DNA of 64,000 nucleotides, taken from NCBI RefSeq assembly GCF_000314735.2, contig NZ_KB375270.1:868001-932000 (forward strand). The letters are read 5' to 3'. Below, one piece after another: positions 19,647 through 28,901 of this stretch. The notes beneath the pieces are model-generated. The model saw nothing but the letters and a program-made list of their open reading frames with translations. It had not been told where the DNA came from and ran no database searches. This DNA is from Afipia felis ATCC 53690 (GTDB lineage: Bacteria > Pseudomonadota > Alphaproteobacteria > Rhizobiales > Xanthobacteraceae). Position 1 is the stretch's first letter, and every line of letters begins with the position of its first letter. Position numbers and translations under genes: made by a program.

Positions 19647-19691
19647 TGGTTCAAATGAATATCGCTGCGCCGTTCTCAGCGCCTCCGGAGC

Positions 19692-19997
19692 TTAATGCGT
19701 CCAAGGCTCGCTGCGGCGAAACGCAAAATTGTCGGCATAGGCAACCTGGCGCCGGATCGATTCCTTCGGCTCCTGCACCTGATACGGAATGCCATTGGCC
19801 TCGCAATACGCCACGGCCTCCTCGCGGGTGTGGAAGTGCAAGGTCAACTGCTGCTTCATGTCGGCGGAGCTCGTCCAGCCCATCAGCGGCTCAACCACGC
19901 GCGGCTTTTCCGGTTCGAAGTCGAGCTGCCATTCCTTGGTCTTGGCCTTGCCGGACTGCATGGCGTTCTTGGCGGGTTTGAAGATACGGGCTGTCAT
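19692..19997 (-). CDS. NDUFS4-like NADH dehydrogenase (complex I) accessory subunit
   Basis: A 101-residue soluble protein beginning MTARIFKPAKNAMQSG, with TKEWQLDFEP, PLMGWTSSADMKQQLTLHF and VAYADNFAFRRSEPWTH. This pattern matches the ETC complex I NDUFS4 (18 kDa) family found in alphaproteobacteria and mitochondria, where it stabilises the peripheral arm of complex I. ATG 19997 is chosen because the homologous region starts there; the frame extends ten codons upstream. It is a single gene divergent from opgC. Confidence 0.9.
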   Translation of the reverse strand: MTARIFKPAKNAMQSGKAKTKEWQLDFEPEKPRVVEPLMGWTSSADMKQQLTLHFHTREEAVAYCEANGIPYQVQEPKESIRRQVAYADNFAFRRSEPWTH

Positions 19998-20188
19998 GTC
20001 GCGGGGCGCCTCGAAAGTCGAAATCACATGAGCTTGTTCATAGGCTTAGTTCCGGGCCTGTTCCGTGAACGACCCGGCATCCTATATAACCGCACTCTTT
20101 TCGCGTAACAATCCGCGCTCTGCCACCCCGGCCGTGCGTCTCCCGCCCCTCCTTTTCGCCTCTGTCCGGCTTCGAGACGGAATTTCTG

Positions 20189-21328
20189 ATGAACCTCAAG
20201 GCAACCCTTGCCAAAGGCCGCGACCTGCGCCTCGACCTGTTTCGTGGCGTCGCCAACTGGGCGATTTTCCTCGACCATATCCCTAACAATGCCGTGAACT
20301 GGATCACCACGCGCAATTACGGGTTCAGCGACGCGGCCGATCTGTTCGTTTTCATCTCGGGCTATACCGCAGCCTTCGTCTACGCGCGGATGATGATCCA
20401 GCGCGGCTTCATCATCGGCGTGACGCGGCTGTTCAAGCGGGTCTGGCAACTCTACGTCGCCCACGTCCTCCTGTTCGTGATCTACGTCGCCTCGATCGGA
20501 TGGGTGGCGTTGCGCTACAGCGACCCCGAGATCATCAACGAGTTCAACATCGCCGGTCTCGTCGACAGCCCGATCCAGACCATTTCCCAAGGGCTGCTGC
20601 TGCGCTTCAAGCCGCTCAACCTCGACGTGTTGCCGCTCTACATCGTGCTGATGGCCTGCTTCGGGCCGGTGCTGTGGCTGTTGCTGCGCAAGCCCAATCT
20701 CACCATGGCGGGCTCCATCGCGCTCTACCTCGCGGCCCGGCATTTCGGCTGGAATCTGCCAGCCTATCCAAGCGGCGTCTGGTACTTCAATCCATTCTGC
20801 TGGCAGGTGCTGTTCGTGCTCGGCGCGTGGGTGGCGGTGGCCGGAATTCGCGAAGTCAGAGTCGCTATCCGCCTTCCGTTTCTGCTGTGGACGGCTGCGC
20901 TCTACCTCGTCTTCGCCTTCCTGATGACGCTGGCGGGTCGCTTCCCGGAATTTGGCGCTCTGTTTCCGACCTGGCTCGTGGACACCTTCAATCCGAACGA
21001 CAAGACCAATCTCGCGCCCTATCGCCTCCTGCATTTTATGGCACTGGCCTTTCTCGTCACGCGCTTCGTGCGCAAGGACTGGCCGGGCCTGCAATGGAAG
21101 ATCTTCGACCCGCTCATCAAATGCGGCCAACAATCACTGCAGGTGTTCTGTGTCGGCGTATTCCTGTCTTTCGTCGGGCATTTCATCCTGATGATGAGCT
21201 ACGGTACGCTCTGGAGCCAGATCTGGGTCAGCACGGCCGGGCTCGCGATCATGACCACCGTCGCCTATTACGGAAACTGGTCGAAGCGGCAGGACAAGGC
21301 GCCTGCACCGCCGCATCCGAAAAATTGA
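20189..21328 (+). CDS. opgC: OpgC-domain membrane acyltransferase (first copy)
   Basis: A 379-residue protein with about ten hydrophobic segments. The N-terminal motif RDLRLDLFRGVANWAIFLDH and the downstream NYGFSDAADLFVFISGY define the OpgC family, which in rhizobia and Rhodobacter adds succinyl groups to periplasmic glucans. KPLNLDVLPLYIVLM and KCGQQSLQVFCVGVFLSF are also conserved with the second copy at 62057-63235. A small secreted protein gene follows 53 bases downstream. No glucan synthase lies nearby, so the acceptor is not defined by context. Confidence 0.9.
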   Translation: MNLKATLAKGRDLRLDLFRGVANWAIFLDHIPNNAVNWITTRNYGFSDAADLFVFISGYTAAFVYARMMIQRGFIIGVTRLFKRVWQLYVAHVLLFVIYVASIGWVALRYSDPEIINEFNIAGLVDSPIQTISQGLLLRFKPLNLDVLPLYIVLMACFGPVLWLLLRKPNLTMAGSIALYLAARHFGWNLPAYPSGVWYFNPFCWQVLFVLGAWVAVAGIREVRVAIRLPFLLWTAALYLVFAFLMTLAGRFPEFGALFPTWLVDTFNPNDKTNLAPYRLLHFMALAFLVTRFVRKDWPGLQWKIFDPLIKCGQQSLQVFCVGVFLSFVGHFILMMSYGTLWSQIWVSTAGLAIMTTVAYYGNWSKRQDKAPAPPHPKN

Positions 21329-21381
21329 TGGATAGGATGGATCGCGCCGCGCTATAGGAAGCCGGGCTGGAGAGACATCCG

Positions 21382-21840
21382 ATGCGCAAGCAATCGTCGC
21401 CGGGGTTGAATGGACTGAGCGGGCGGCCGTGGCTCATGTGCCTCGTCGCTGTCGCGATCGGAGCATGGCTACCGCAGCCAGCCGCCGCACAGACGACGGT
21501 TCAGCGCACGGCAAAGGGCGCAAGCGGCAAGGACATCCGGATCGGCGTCTACGTCAACGTTCTGACGAACTGCAGCTCCGGTCCCTTGCCGGCGATCCAG
21601 ATGATTGTGCCGCCCGAGAACGGCTCCGCAACGGTGAAGCGCGCAAAGGTCTCGCTCACCAATTACAAGAACTGCATGGCGCTCGAAGTACCGGCCTTCA
21701 TCGGGATCTATCGCTCCAAGCCGAATTTCGCCGGCAGCGACCACCTCACCCTGAGCGTGTCGTATCCGAACGGCCGCACCGAAACGCAGCAGATCACCAT
21801 CACCGTCGGCACAGGGCAAAATCGCGGCCGGGACATCTAG
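21382..21840 (+). CDS. Secreted protein of unknown function
   Basis: A 152-residue protein with a Sec signal peptide ending near PAAA-QTT (residue about 36). The mature part is about 115 residues, predicted beta-rich, with CSSGPLPAIQMIVPPENGSA, LTNYKNCMALEVPAFIGIYR and YPNGRTETQQITITVG. The two cysteines in the mature domain could form a disulfide. It may be co-transcribed with opgC, which ends 53 bases upstream. No catalytic motif is visible. Confidence 0.7.
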   Translation: MRKQSSPGLNGLSGRPWLMCLVAVAIGAWLPQPAAAQTTVQRTAKGASGKDIRIGVYVNVLTNCSSGPLPAIQMIVPPENGSATVKRAKVSLTNYKNCMALEVPAFIGIYRSKPNFAGSDHLTLSVSYPNGRTETQQITITVGTGQNRGRDI

Positions 21841-22192
21841 CTCCGGCTATCCAGACGGCCTTGAGCATGCAGGTTGTGGTATCGGCTCTTACAACCGATT
21901 AGTCGGCGGCTGTCACTTCCGAACAACAATTCGCGAGTCCGTTCCGAGATAAATTTTCTCTTATTGAGAGAAATATTCGATATTTAGCGGAAATTATCGA
22001 AAATCTTCGAATAATTTTATCCGAAAACGGGAGGACCTAGGTAGCGTCTCACGAAAAAGGTCCGGAACTTGACCTAAGCATTTGATATAAACCATATATT
22101 CAAACACGGCGATTTTGCGTCGGCCTTTCACAATAGCGCCATTGTCTGGAAACGGGCCGCAAGTTAATGTCCCGTTACTGGGGACATTTTTT
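21841..22192 (+). promoter_or_regulatory. AT-rich upstream region of the type I secretion operon
   Basis: This 352-base gap is much more AT-rich than its surroundings between about 21940 and 22110. It contains a perfect 7-bp inverted repeat TTTCTCT/AGAGAAA at 21955-21961 and 21967-21973, and an imperfect one around AATTATCGAA and TTCGAATAAT at about 21991-22016. These are candidate operators or nucleoid-protein targets. A TTGACC at about 22069 with AT-rich sequence after it could be a promoter, but the spacing is not canonical. Confidence 0.45.
22151..22192 (+). promoter_or_regulatory. Two mutually exclusive hairpins directly before the tolC start codon
   Basis: AATGTCCC (22166-22173) pairs perfectly with GGGACATT (22181-22188) and is followed by a T-run ending at the ATG at 22193, so it looks like a rho-independent terminator. 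The same arm contains the GGGGA ribosome site. Upstream AACGGG (22151-22156) can instead pair with CCCGTT (22171-22176), which would disrupt the first hairpin. This is the layout of an attenuator or a translational switch. Confidence 0.55.
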
Positions 22193-23875
22193 ATGAAATT
22201 TATTTTATCGGCATCATTGCTTGCGTTGTCACTCGGTGTGTCTCCGAGTCATGCGGAGCCGTTTTCAATCAACGATGCGCTGAAACAGGCGATCCAGACC
22301 AACCCCGGCGTTGGCGAGGCATCGGCGAATCGCCGCGCGACCGAAAGCGAGCTGCGTCAGACTCAAGGTACGTTGCTGCCGCAGGTACGCTTGGAGGCCA
22401 ATGCTGGCCCCGAACGATTTACCCAGAATATCGTCCCCGCTCCTACCGGCAGCGGCACCACGATGCACGGCCGGTACGCGTCCGTCGTTGTGCGCCAGTT
22501 GCTGTTCGATGGATTCACGTCGATCAACGAAGTCTGGCGTCAGTCGGCGCGCGTCAACGCTTCCGCCTATCGCGTCCGCGAGCGCACCGAACTGATCGCG
22601 CTGGATGCTGCGGAAGCCTATATCGACGTGGTCCGCTATACCCGCCTTGTCGAGCTCGCGCGGCAGAACGTGGCGAACCACGAGGCCATCTTCAGTAACG
22701 TCGAGTCCCGCTACAAGGGTGGCCGCTCGGGCGAAGGCGACCTGCAGCAGGCGCTGGAACGTGTCGAAGCGGCGAAGGCAGCGTTGGCCGAATTCGAACG
22801 CAGCCTTGAGGACGCACGCGCGAAATATCGTAAGGTCGTCGGTGTCGAGCCCTACAACCTGCGCTTCCCCGGCACGCTAAAGGGCATGCCGACCAGCAAG
22901 GACGCTTCGCTTGCTGTCGCCATACACCACAATGCGACGCTTCAGGCATCGCAGGCCGACACAGACGCGGCCCGTCACGCTTTCCATGCAACCGCAGGCT
23001 CGTTCGTGCCGACCGTCTCGCTCGAAGGACGAGCCTCACGCGGCATCAATTCGGATACTTATGTCGGCCGCCGTGACGACGTGTCCGGCAAGGTGGTGAT
23101 GTCGTGGGATATCTTCCGCGGCGGTCAGGACACCTGGCGGCGCACCGAAATGGCGGAGCGTTACAACCAGCAGAATATGGCCCACGCCAGGCTCCAACGG
23201 GACGCGCTGGAATCGATCGACAAGGCGTGGTCCGCACGTACGATCACCGTGACCCGCATCGGCGCCCTCACGCGCCAGCTCGCCGCCGACCGCAAGGCGA
23301 TCGACGCCTACCGCAAGGAATACGAACTCGGCCAGCGCTCCCTGATCGACCTTCTCAACGCCGAGAACCAGTATTTCAATGCCGCCGTTTCACTGACCTC
23401 GGCACGCGGCGTCATCGTATTCGCCGACTATCAGTTGCTGGCCGCGATGGGCACGCTCCTCGATTATTTGAAGGCGCCGCCGCCGGTCGAAGCCGCTCCG
23501 CTCGATCAGGTCGCATTCGGGCCGTTCCCGACGAAGATTGCGCCGTTCATTTGGAACCTGCCGTCCACCGGCTCGAACCCACTCAACGTCGCGGGCACGC
23601 CATCCGCGATTCCGTACACCCCCGCCGCCGGTGCCATCGTGAATTCCGGCGATCGCTGGCAAATCTGGTCTCCGACGCCAACCATCCAGAACGGCCGCAA
23701 CCCCGCCTGGCTCGAGCAGAGCCGCTCGCCGAAGCCGGTGGACCTGCGCTCTTCGAACCAGAATGCCGGTGACGGCAGTGCGCTGTCCTTTGCGGCGACC
23801 GAGTTTACGGACACTCGTTTCTCGGTGCCGTCCTGGTTCAATGCAGCCGCCCAGGGTATTAAGACTAACCCCTGA
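22193..23875 (+). CDS. TolC-family outer-membrane channel of type I secretion system
   Basis: A 560-residue outer-membrane protein. Signal peptide MKFILSASLLALSLGVSPSHA is followed by EPFSINDALKQAIQTNPGVG, the standard first helix of type I TolC proteins, and repeats such as YIDVVRYTRLVELARQNVANH and ELGQRSLIDLLNAENQYFNA. The C-terminal about 120 residues beyond the channel fold are Pro/Ser/Asn-rich and unusual. ATG 22193 is fixed by the signal peptide and GGGGA eight bases upstream. It is the first gene of a TolC, ABC, HlyD, protease row, and its likely cargo is the adhesin at 28902-40484. Confidence 0.92.
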   Translation: MKFILSASLLALSLGVSPSHAEPFSINDALKQAIQTNPGVGEASANRRATESELRQTQGTLLPQVRLEANAGPERFTQNIVPAPTGSGTTMHGRYASVVVRQLLFDGFTSINEVWRQSARVNASAYRVRERTELIALDAAEAYIDVVRYTRLVELARQNVANHEAIFSNVESRYKGGRSGEGDLQQALERVEAAKAALAEFERSLEDARAKYRKVVGVEPYNLRFPGTLKGMPTSKDASLAVAIHHNATLQASQADTDAARHAFHATAGSFVPTVSLEGRASRGINSDTYVGRRDDVSGKVVMSWDIFRGGQDTWRRTEMAERYNQQNMAHARLQRDALESIDKAWSARTITVTRIGALTRQLAADRKAIDAYRKEYELGQRSLIDLLNAENQYFNAAVSLTSARGVIVFADYQLLAAMGTLLDYLKAPPPVEAAPLDQVAFGPFPTKIAPFIWNLPSTGSNPLNVAGTPSAIPYTPAAGAIVNSGDRWQIWSPTPTIQNGRNPAWLEQSRSPKPVDLRSSNQNAGDGSALSFAATEFTDTRFSVPSWFNAAAQGIKTNP

Positions 23876-23999
23876 AAGACTGGTCCGGTTAACCCGCTCG
23901 ACCTGCTGAAGGGCTAAAAATAGCCTGAATATTGGTGCGGATCGGATCACGGTCTGCATGGCCCCGGGTTTTCGGGTCGAATTTTGAGGCCGAGAAACG

Positions 24000-24062
24000 A
24001 TGGCGATCAATTGGGATCGTCAGAAGCTGGCTGGCGGGTCAGCCAAAGGACCAGGACCGTGA
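24000..24062 (+). CDS. Possible 20-codon leader ORF before the ABC exporter
   Basis: ATG at 24000 opens a 20-codon frame (MAINWDRQKLAGGSAKGPGP) whose TGA overlaps the GTG start of the exporter gene (GTGA). TGAGG lies upstream. The arrangement would allow translational coupling but could be chance. Confidence 0.25.
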   Translation: MAINWDRQKLAGGSAKGPGP

Positions 24063-26335
24063 ATCTTCAGGCGCGTGAAGCGTTTCCGTCGGGGCAGCCG
24101 GTCCGCTCGCCATTGCCCGGCCCGAAGCCTGTGCCAGACGAACCCACGCACAAACCTGAATACGATTCCTTTTCCGACGCGCTCCTGTTCGTTGCTGCCC
24201 ATCACGGCCGGGCAATCACCCGCGATGCGCTGCTGTCCGGCCTTCCGATCGAGAACGACCAGCTGACGCCGAACCTGTTTTCCCGCGCCGCTCTCCGCGC
24301 CGGGCTCGAGGTCGAAGCCACCAAGCGCGACCTCGCCGACATTCCCTCGCTGGTTCTGCCTGCCGTCCTGATCTTTCACGACCGCACCACGCGAATTCTG
24401 ATGGCGACGGACGGCGAAACGATCGAGATCGTCAATCCCTCAACCCGCAAGCGCGAGAGGCTCCTGATCCAGGAAATGGAGCGGGATTATCTCGGCTATG
24501 CCTTCCTGTTACGCCCCGTCGCCATGACCACGGACCGCGTCGCGGCCGCGGGCGGCGTGCCCGGCAAGCACTGGTTCTGGTCGGTGGTGCGCCGCTTCGG
24601 CGCCAACTATCGGCACGTCGCGGTTGCCGCGCTGATCGTCAACATGCTGGCGCTCGCGGCCCCCCTGTTCGTGATGAACGTCTACGACCGCGTGGTGCCG
24701 AACGGCGCCATTCCCTCGCTGGTTGCGCTCGCAATCGGACTCGGCCTTGCGATCGTATTTGATTTCGTTCTGCGCACCGTGCGTGCGCGCATCATCGACG
24801 TCACCGGCAAGAAGATCGACGTGGTGCTGGCAGCGGAAATCTTCGAGCACATCCTGTCGATCAAGATGGCGCAACGGCCGCAATCGGTCGGCATCCTCGC
24901 CAACCAGATGCGCGACTTCGATTCCGTGCGCGAGTTCTTCACCTCCGGCACGGTGGTGTCCGCGACCGACCTTTTGTTCGCGCTGATCTTCATCGTCGTC
25001 CTGTTCATGATAGCAGGCCCACTCGCCTGGATTCCCTTCGCCATGCTGCCGATCATGATTCTGGTCGGCGTGATCCTGCAGCGCCCGCTCAACGATGCGG
25101 TCAACCGCCTGCAGGCTGAATCCAGCGCGCGTCACGGCGTGCTGGTCGAAAGCCTGTCCTACATCGAGACCGTCCGCGCCTCCGGCGCCGAGGCCAAGAT
25201 GCAGAACGCTTGGGAGCGTTCGGTGGCAGCAACCGCGCGTTCCGGCGAGGACGTGCATTTCTGGTCGACGCTGTCGCTGACCGCCGCGAGCACGGCGCAG
25301 CAGCTGACCAGCATGATGATGATCGTCGTCGGCGTGTTCCTCATTCTCGATGGCAAGCTGTCGATGGGCGCGCTGATCGCAGCGAACATGCTGGCCGGAC
25401 GCGTCCTCGCGCCGATCGCCGGCATCGCAGCCGTCATCACCCGCGCGACACAGACCATCGTTTCGATGCGCTCGATCGACAAGCTCATGTCGCTGGAGCG
25501 CGAGCGGCCGGTGGGACGCACTTACATCGCTCGCGAGGTGAAGGGCGAGTCCATCACCTTCGACAACGTCCACTTCAAATACCCGAATGCGTCCGTCAAC
25601 GCGCTGGATGGCGTGTCCTTCAAGATCAATCCGGGCGAGCGCGTCGGAATCATCGGGCGGATTGGTTCGGGCAAGACCACAGTCGGTCGCCTGATTTCCG
25701 GTTTCTACCAGCCGGATGAAGGCCGCGTGCTGGTTGACGGCGTCGATCTGCGGCAGTTCGACCCGGCGGACCTGCGCCGCGGCGTCGGTTTCGTATTGCA
25801 AGACACCGACCTGTTCTTCGGCAAGCTCCGTGACAACATCGCGCTCGGCTATCCGGCCGCGACCGACGCGGAAATCCTCGAGGCCGCGCGTCTTGCCGGT
25901 GTCGAGCAGTTCGCCGCCCACCACCCGCTCGGTTACGACCTGCCGATCGCGGAAGGCGGCCGCAGCCTGTCCGGTGGACAGAAGCAGGCGATCGGTCTTG
26001 CGCGCGCGCTGATCCGCAAGCCGCAGGTACTGTTCCTCGACGAACCGACGGCGCATTTCGACACCCGCAGCGAGATGGAATTCCTCGAACGGCTGAAGGC
26101 ACTGAAGCAGAAGGACATGACGGTCATCGTCTCCACCCATCGGATGTCGCTGCTCGCGCTGGTGGATCGCCTTCTGGTGTTCGAACAGGGCAAGCTCGTT
26201 GCCGACGGACCGCGCGACCTCGTGATTGCGCGGCTCCAAAACACGGCAGCCCAGAACACAGCGGCGGCGCAAAATGCCAAGCCTACCGTCAAGCCTCACA
26301 TTAATCCCACTCCGGCGACCCATGCGAAGCTCTGA
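24059..26335 (+). CDS. Type I secretion ABC exporter (LapB/HlyB-like)
   Basis: Inner-membrane ATPase of about 758 residues driving adhesin export. The order is a non-catalytic C39-peptidase-like domain (about 35-165; the usual catalytic Cys is not seen), a transmembrane domain with ARIIDVTGKKIDVVLAAEIF and RPQSVGILANQMRDFDSVRE, and an ATPase domain. The latter has Walker A IGRIGSGKTT (about 530), signature LSGGQKQAIGLARAL (about 636) and Walker B VLFLDEPTAHFD (about 656). The start is taken as GTG 24059 with AAAGGA upstream; a TTG at 23984 would add 25 residues. Its end overlaps the adaptor gene by 14 bases. Confidence 0.93.
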   Translation: MNLQAREAFPSGQPVRSPLPGPKPVPDEPTHKPEYDSFSDALLFVAAHHGRAITRDALLSGLPIENDQLTPNLFSRAALRAGLEVEATKRDLADIPSLVLPAVLIFHDRTTRILMATDGETIEIVNPSTRKRERLLIQEMERDYLGYAFLLRPVAMTTDRVAAAGGVPGKHWFWSVVRRFGANYRHVAVAALIVNMLALAAPLFVMNVYDRVVPNGAIPSLVALAIGLGLAIVFDFVLRTVRARIIDVTGKKIDVVLAAEIFEHILSIKMAQRPQSVGILANQMRDFDSVREFFTSGTVVSATDLLFALIFIVVLFMIAGPLAWIPFAMLPIMILVGVILQRPLNDAVNRLQAESSARHGVLVESLSYIETVRASGAEAKMQNAWERSVAATARSGEDVHFWSTLSLTAASTAQQLTSMMMIVVGVFLILDGKLSMGALIAANMLAGRVLAPIAGIAAVITRATQTIVSMRSIDKLMSLERERPVGRTYIAREVKGESITFDNVHFKYPNASVNALDGVSFKINPGERVGIIGRIGSGKTTVGRLISGFYQPDEGRVLVDGVDLRQFDPADLRRGVGFVLQDTDLFFGKLRDNIALGYPAATDAEILEAARLAGVEQFAAHHPLGYDLPIAEGGRSLSGGQKQAIGLARALIRKPQVLFLDEPTAHFDTRSEMEFLERLKALKQKDMTVIVSTHRMSLLALVDRLLVFEQGKLVADGPRDLVIARLQNTAAQNTAAAQNAKPTVKPHINPTPATHAKL

Positions 26336-27575
26336 CTTCTCCTTCGCGAATGACGTGCGGGCTGCTGCCGAACTGAAGACGCCTCGCGCCTCGCTGATCC
26401 TGCTTGGAACGACCATCGCGCTTATGGTCGTCGGCATCATCTGGGCGCATTTCGCTGTGCTCGATGAGGTCAAGCGTGGCAACGCCAAGGTCATTCCCTC
26501 GCGGCAATTGCAGGTGGTGCAAAGCCTCGAAGGCGGCATCGTGCAGGAAATTCTGGTGCAGGAAGGCGATATCGTCAAACAGGGCCAGGTGTTGATGCGG
26601 ATCGACGACACCAAGTTTCTCGCCGATCTCGGCGAGGTCCGCGAGCGCCGCTTCGCCAACGCCGCGCGGGTCGCGCGCCTTGAGGCGGAAGTGCAGGGTC
26701 TGCCGCACCCTACTTTCTCCGCCGATCTGACGACGCGCGCGCCGCAGGCGGTACAGACCGAACAGAACGTATTCGAAGCGCGAGCCAAGAAACTCGCGCA
26801 GGACGTCGATGTTCTCACCCAGCAGGCAACACGACTGTCGGACTCGCTCAAGCTGCTTAGCCGCGAAGTTCAGCTAACGCAGAACCTCTACACCCAGAAA
26901 GTGGTCCCCGAGATCGAGATGCTGCGGCTGCAACGGCAAGAGGCCGATATGCGCGGCCAGCTTGCAGAGACGCAATCGCGCATCGCCAACGCCAGGGCCG
27001 CGTTCCGCTCGCAGGCAGAAGAAGATCTCGCGAAATCGCGCGCCGACCTCGCCGTGCTGGAGGAAACCACCAAGTCCGCGCAGGACCGCGTGCGGCGCGC
27101 CGATCTGAAATCGCCAGTCAACGGCATCATCAACAAGCTCAACGTCACGACAGTCGGCGCCGTGGTGCAACCCGGCGCCAACCTGATGGACATCGTGCCG
27201 ATGGACGACACATTGCTGGTCGAGGGCCGCATCCGGCCGCAGGATATCGCTTTCATCCGCCCGCAGCAAAACGCGGTGGTGAAGATCACCGCCTACGATT
27301 CTTCCGTCTACGGTTCGCTGAAGGGCAAGGTCGAGCGCATCAGTGCCGACTCCATCATCGACGACAAGTCCGAGCAACGCGGCGAGAAGGGCGAGAGCTT
27401 CTATCGCGTCATCGTTCGCACTGACAAAAATCATCTTGGGACGACGGAACACCCTCTTCCCATCATTCCCGGCATGGTCGCGACGGTGGAAGTCCAGACC
27501 GGCGAGAAGTCCGTGCTTGATTACATGATGAAGCCCGCGCGCATGCTGCGCGACGAAGCGTTGCGTGAGCACTGA
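26322..27575 (+). CDS. Type I secretion adaptor (HlyD/LapC-like)
   Basis: A 417-residue membrane fusion protein that connects the ABC exporter to TolC. One transmembrane helix (about 25-47) is followed by VIPSRQLQVVQSLEGGIVQE and ILVQEGDIVKQGQVLMRIDD (lipoyl half), a long coiled coil (about 110-260) and the second half with LKSPVNGIINKLNVTTVGAV and the C-terminal HlyD domain. ATG 26322 lies inside the end of the ABC gene, showing translational coupling; the frame extends upstream but overlaps the ATPase C-terminus. Confidence 0.93.
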   Translation: MRSSDFSFANDVRAAAELKTPRASLILLGTTIALMVVGIIWAHFAVLDEVKRGNAKVIPSRQLQVVQSLEGGIVQEILVQEGDIVKQGQVLMRIDDTKFLADLGEVRERRFANAARVARLEAEVQGLPHPTFSADLTTRAPQAVQTEQNVFEARAKKLAQDVDVLTQQATRLSDSLKLLSREVQLTQNLYTQKVVPEIEMLRLQRQEADMRGQLAETQSRIANARAAFRSQAEEDLAKSRADLAVLEETTKSAQDRVRRADLKSPVNGIINKLNVTTVGAVVQPGANLMDIVPMDDTLLVEGRIRPQDIAFIRPQQNAVVKITAYDSSVYGSLKGKVERISADSIIDDKSEQRGEKGESFYRVIVRTDKNHLGTTEHPLPIIPGMVATVEVQTGEKSVLDYMMKPARMLRDEALREH

Positions 27576-27800
27576 CGCACGCACCGCGAGCGTATCGTTA
27601 ATGTTTTATGGATCTGGTTTCCTCAAATCCGAACATTTGCGAAAAGTCCCGATTGACCGCGCTTTCGACAATAGTTCCCGCACTTAAGCGCATTTAACGC
27701 TCGCGAAGCGGCCTGCCCCTAACACTGGTCCCGATAACAGACGGGACGTGGCACGGCGCGCAGACGCCGGTTGACGATCCCGCAACACGGGACGTCAACA

Positions 27801-28838
27801 ATGTCGCCTGTCTCAAGGGTGTCCAAACCATTCGCCGCCGGCGTCGCCGCGCTGGGCAGTGTGCTGCTGCTGGCAGGAACGGCCACGGAAGTGGCGGCGC
27901 GCGCGCGCGGCAGCGTACACCCCGCCGATCATGTTCTGCGCTTCGACAATGATGCCCCGGCAGCGCCGCAGGCGAAGTTCTTCACCATCAACGGCGTGCT
28001 CGCCAAGATCGACGCCGCCAAGCGTAACGCCAATCCGGATGGTACGTCCGGCAATATCGAACTCGCGGCGCTGACGCCCCCCGACGTTGCGACCGACACG
28101 CCCGCCATTGAGATCGCGCCGGTGAGCGGGCCTGAGCCGTTCGGCCTGTTCGCGTTCCGCGCACCTGAAGGCGCGCTGTGGCGCAAATGGCGCGGCCTCG
28201 AATCCGACATGGCTAAGGACGCAGAAAGCCTGCACCGCTGCCAAAGCGATGCCACCACCTGCTCGTCCGCTGCCGCTCAATTCTCGCGCCTCGTCGCGTC
28301 GGCAAAGGCCAAAGGCGGCCGCGCGCAGCTTGAGGATATCAATCAGGGCGTCAATCTTGCCATCCGCTACGTCAGCGACAGCATGCAATACGGCGTCGCC
28401 GACCGCTGGAGTTCGGCGCTCTCATCCTTCGCGACCGGTCAGGGCGACTGCGAGGATTATGCCATCGCCAAATACGTCGCGCTGAACGAAATGGGCTTTG
28501 CTGCCGAAGACCTGCGTCTCGTGCTGGTGCGCGACCGTGCCGTGCGGGAGGATCACGCGGTGCTCGCCGTGCACCATGAGGGCAAGTGGTTGATCATGGA
28601 CAACCGCAGCGCGCTGCTGCGGGAAGACAATCAGATCTCGTCCTTTACGCCGCTGTTCGCGATCAACCATCGCGGCGTGCAACTGTTCGCGACGCCTTAC
28701 GCCAAACGCGATGCGCTTGATGGCGAGACGGATGCCCTGCCCGCTGCCGATGCACTCGGTACTGCCGAATGGACTGGCGCTGACGCCAGCGCATCGCCCG
28801 CAGGCGGCGCGATCGGTGAACTTCCGCTGCTGATGTAA
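27801..28838 (+). CDS. LapG-like periplasmic cysteine protease (BTLCP family)
   Basis: Bacterial transglutaminase-like cysteine proteinase of 345 residues with a signal peptide ending near AARA. The likely catalytic triad is Cys217 (GQGDCEDYAIAKY), His252 (EDHAVLAVHH) and Asp267 (LIMDNRS). The 35-residue Cys-His spacing equals that of Pseudomonas LapG. LapG cleaves the N-terminal retention module of a giant adhesin and is held inactive by the c-di-GMP receptor LapD. The N-terminal about 100 residues between the signal peptide and the domain are extra. It converges with the adhesin gene, so enzyme and probable substrate are neighbours. Confidence 0.9.
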   Translation: MSPVSRVSKPFAAGVAALGSVLLLAGTATEVAARARGSVHPADHVLRFDNDAPAAPQAKFFTINGVLAKIDAAKRNANPDGTSGNIELAALTPPDVATDTPAIEIAPVSGPEPFGLFAFRAPEGALWRKWRGLESDMAKDAESLHRCQSDATTCSSAAAQFSRLVASAKAKGGRAQLEDINQGVNLAIRYVSDSMQYGVADRWSSALSSFATGQGDCEDYAIAKYVALNEMGFAAEDLRLVLVRDRAVREDHAVLAVHHEGKWLIMDNRSALLREDNQISSFTPLFAINHRGVQLFATPYAKRDALDGETDALPAADALGTAEWTGADASASPAGGAIGELPLLM

Positions 28839-28856
28839 GCGGATTCATCCGATAAG

Positions 28857-28884
28857 AAAAAAAGGCGCCGGATGGCGCCTTTTT
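28857..28884. terminator. Bidirectional terminator between protease and adhesin genes
   Basis: GGCGCC, loop GGAT, GGCGCC is flanked by seven A residues on one side and five T residues on the other. It can stop transcripts from both convergent genes. Confidence 0.9.
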
Positions 28885-28901
28885 GATTCAATATTGAAGC
28901 A

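Noticed and set aside
18302..19654. 450-codon minus-strand frame opposite the TRAP large permease
   Set aside because: Mirror of a well-recognised DctM gene; highly charged and without any family features.
24509..26851. 780-codon minus-strand frame opposite the ABC exporter
   Set aside because: Antisense to a clear ABC exporter with all motifs intact; its composition (His/Arg/Asp-rich) is typical of a shadow frame in high-GC DNA.
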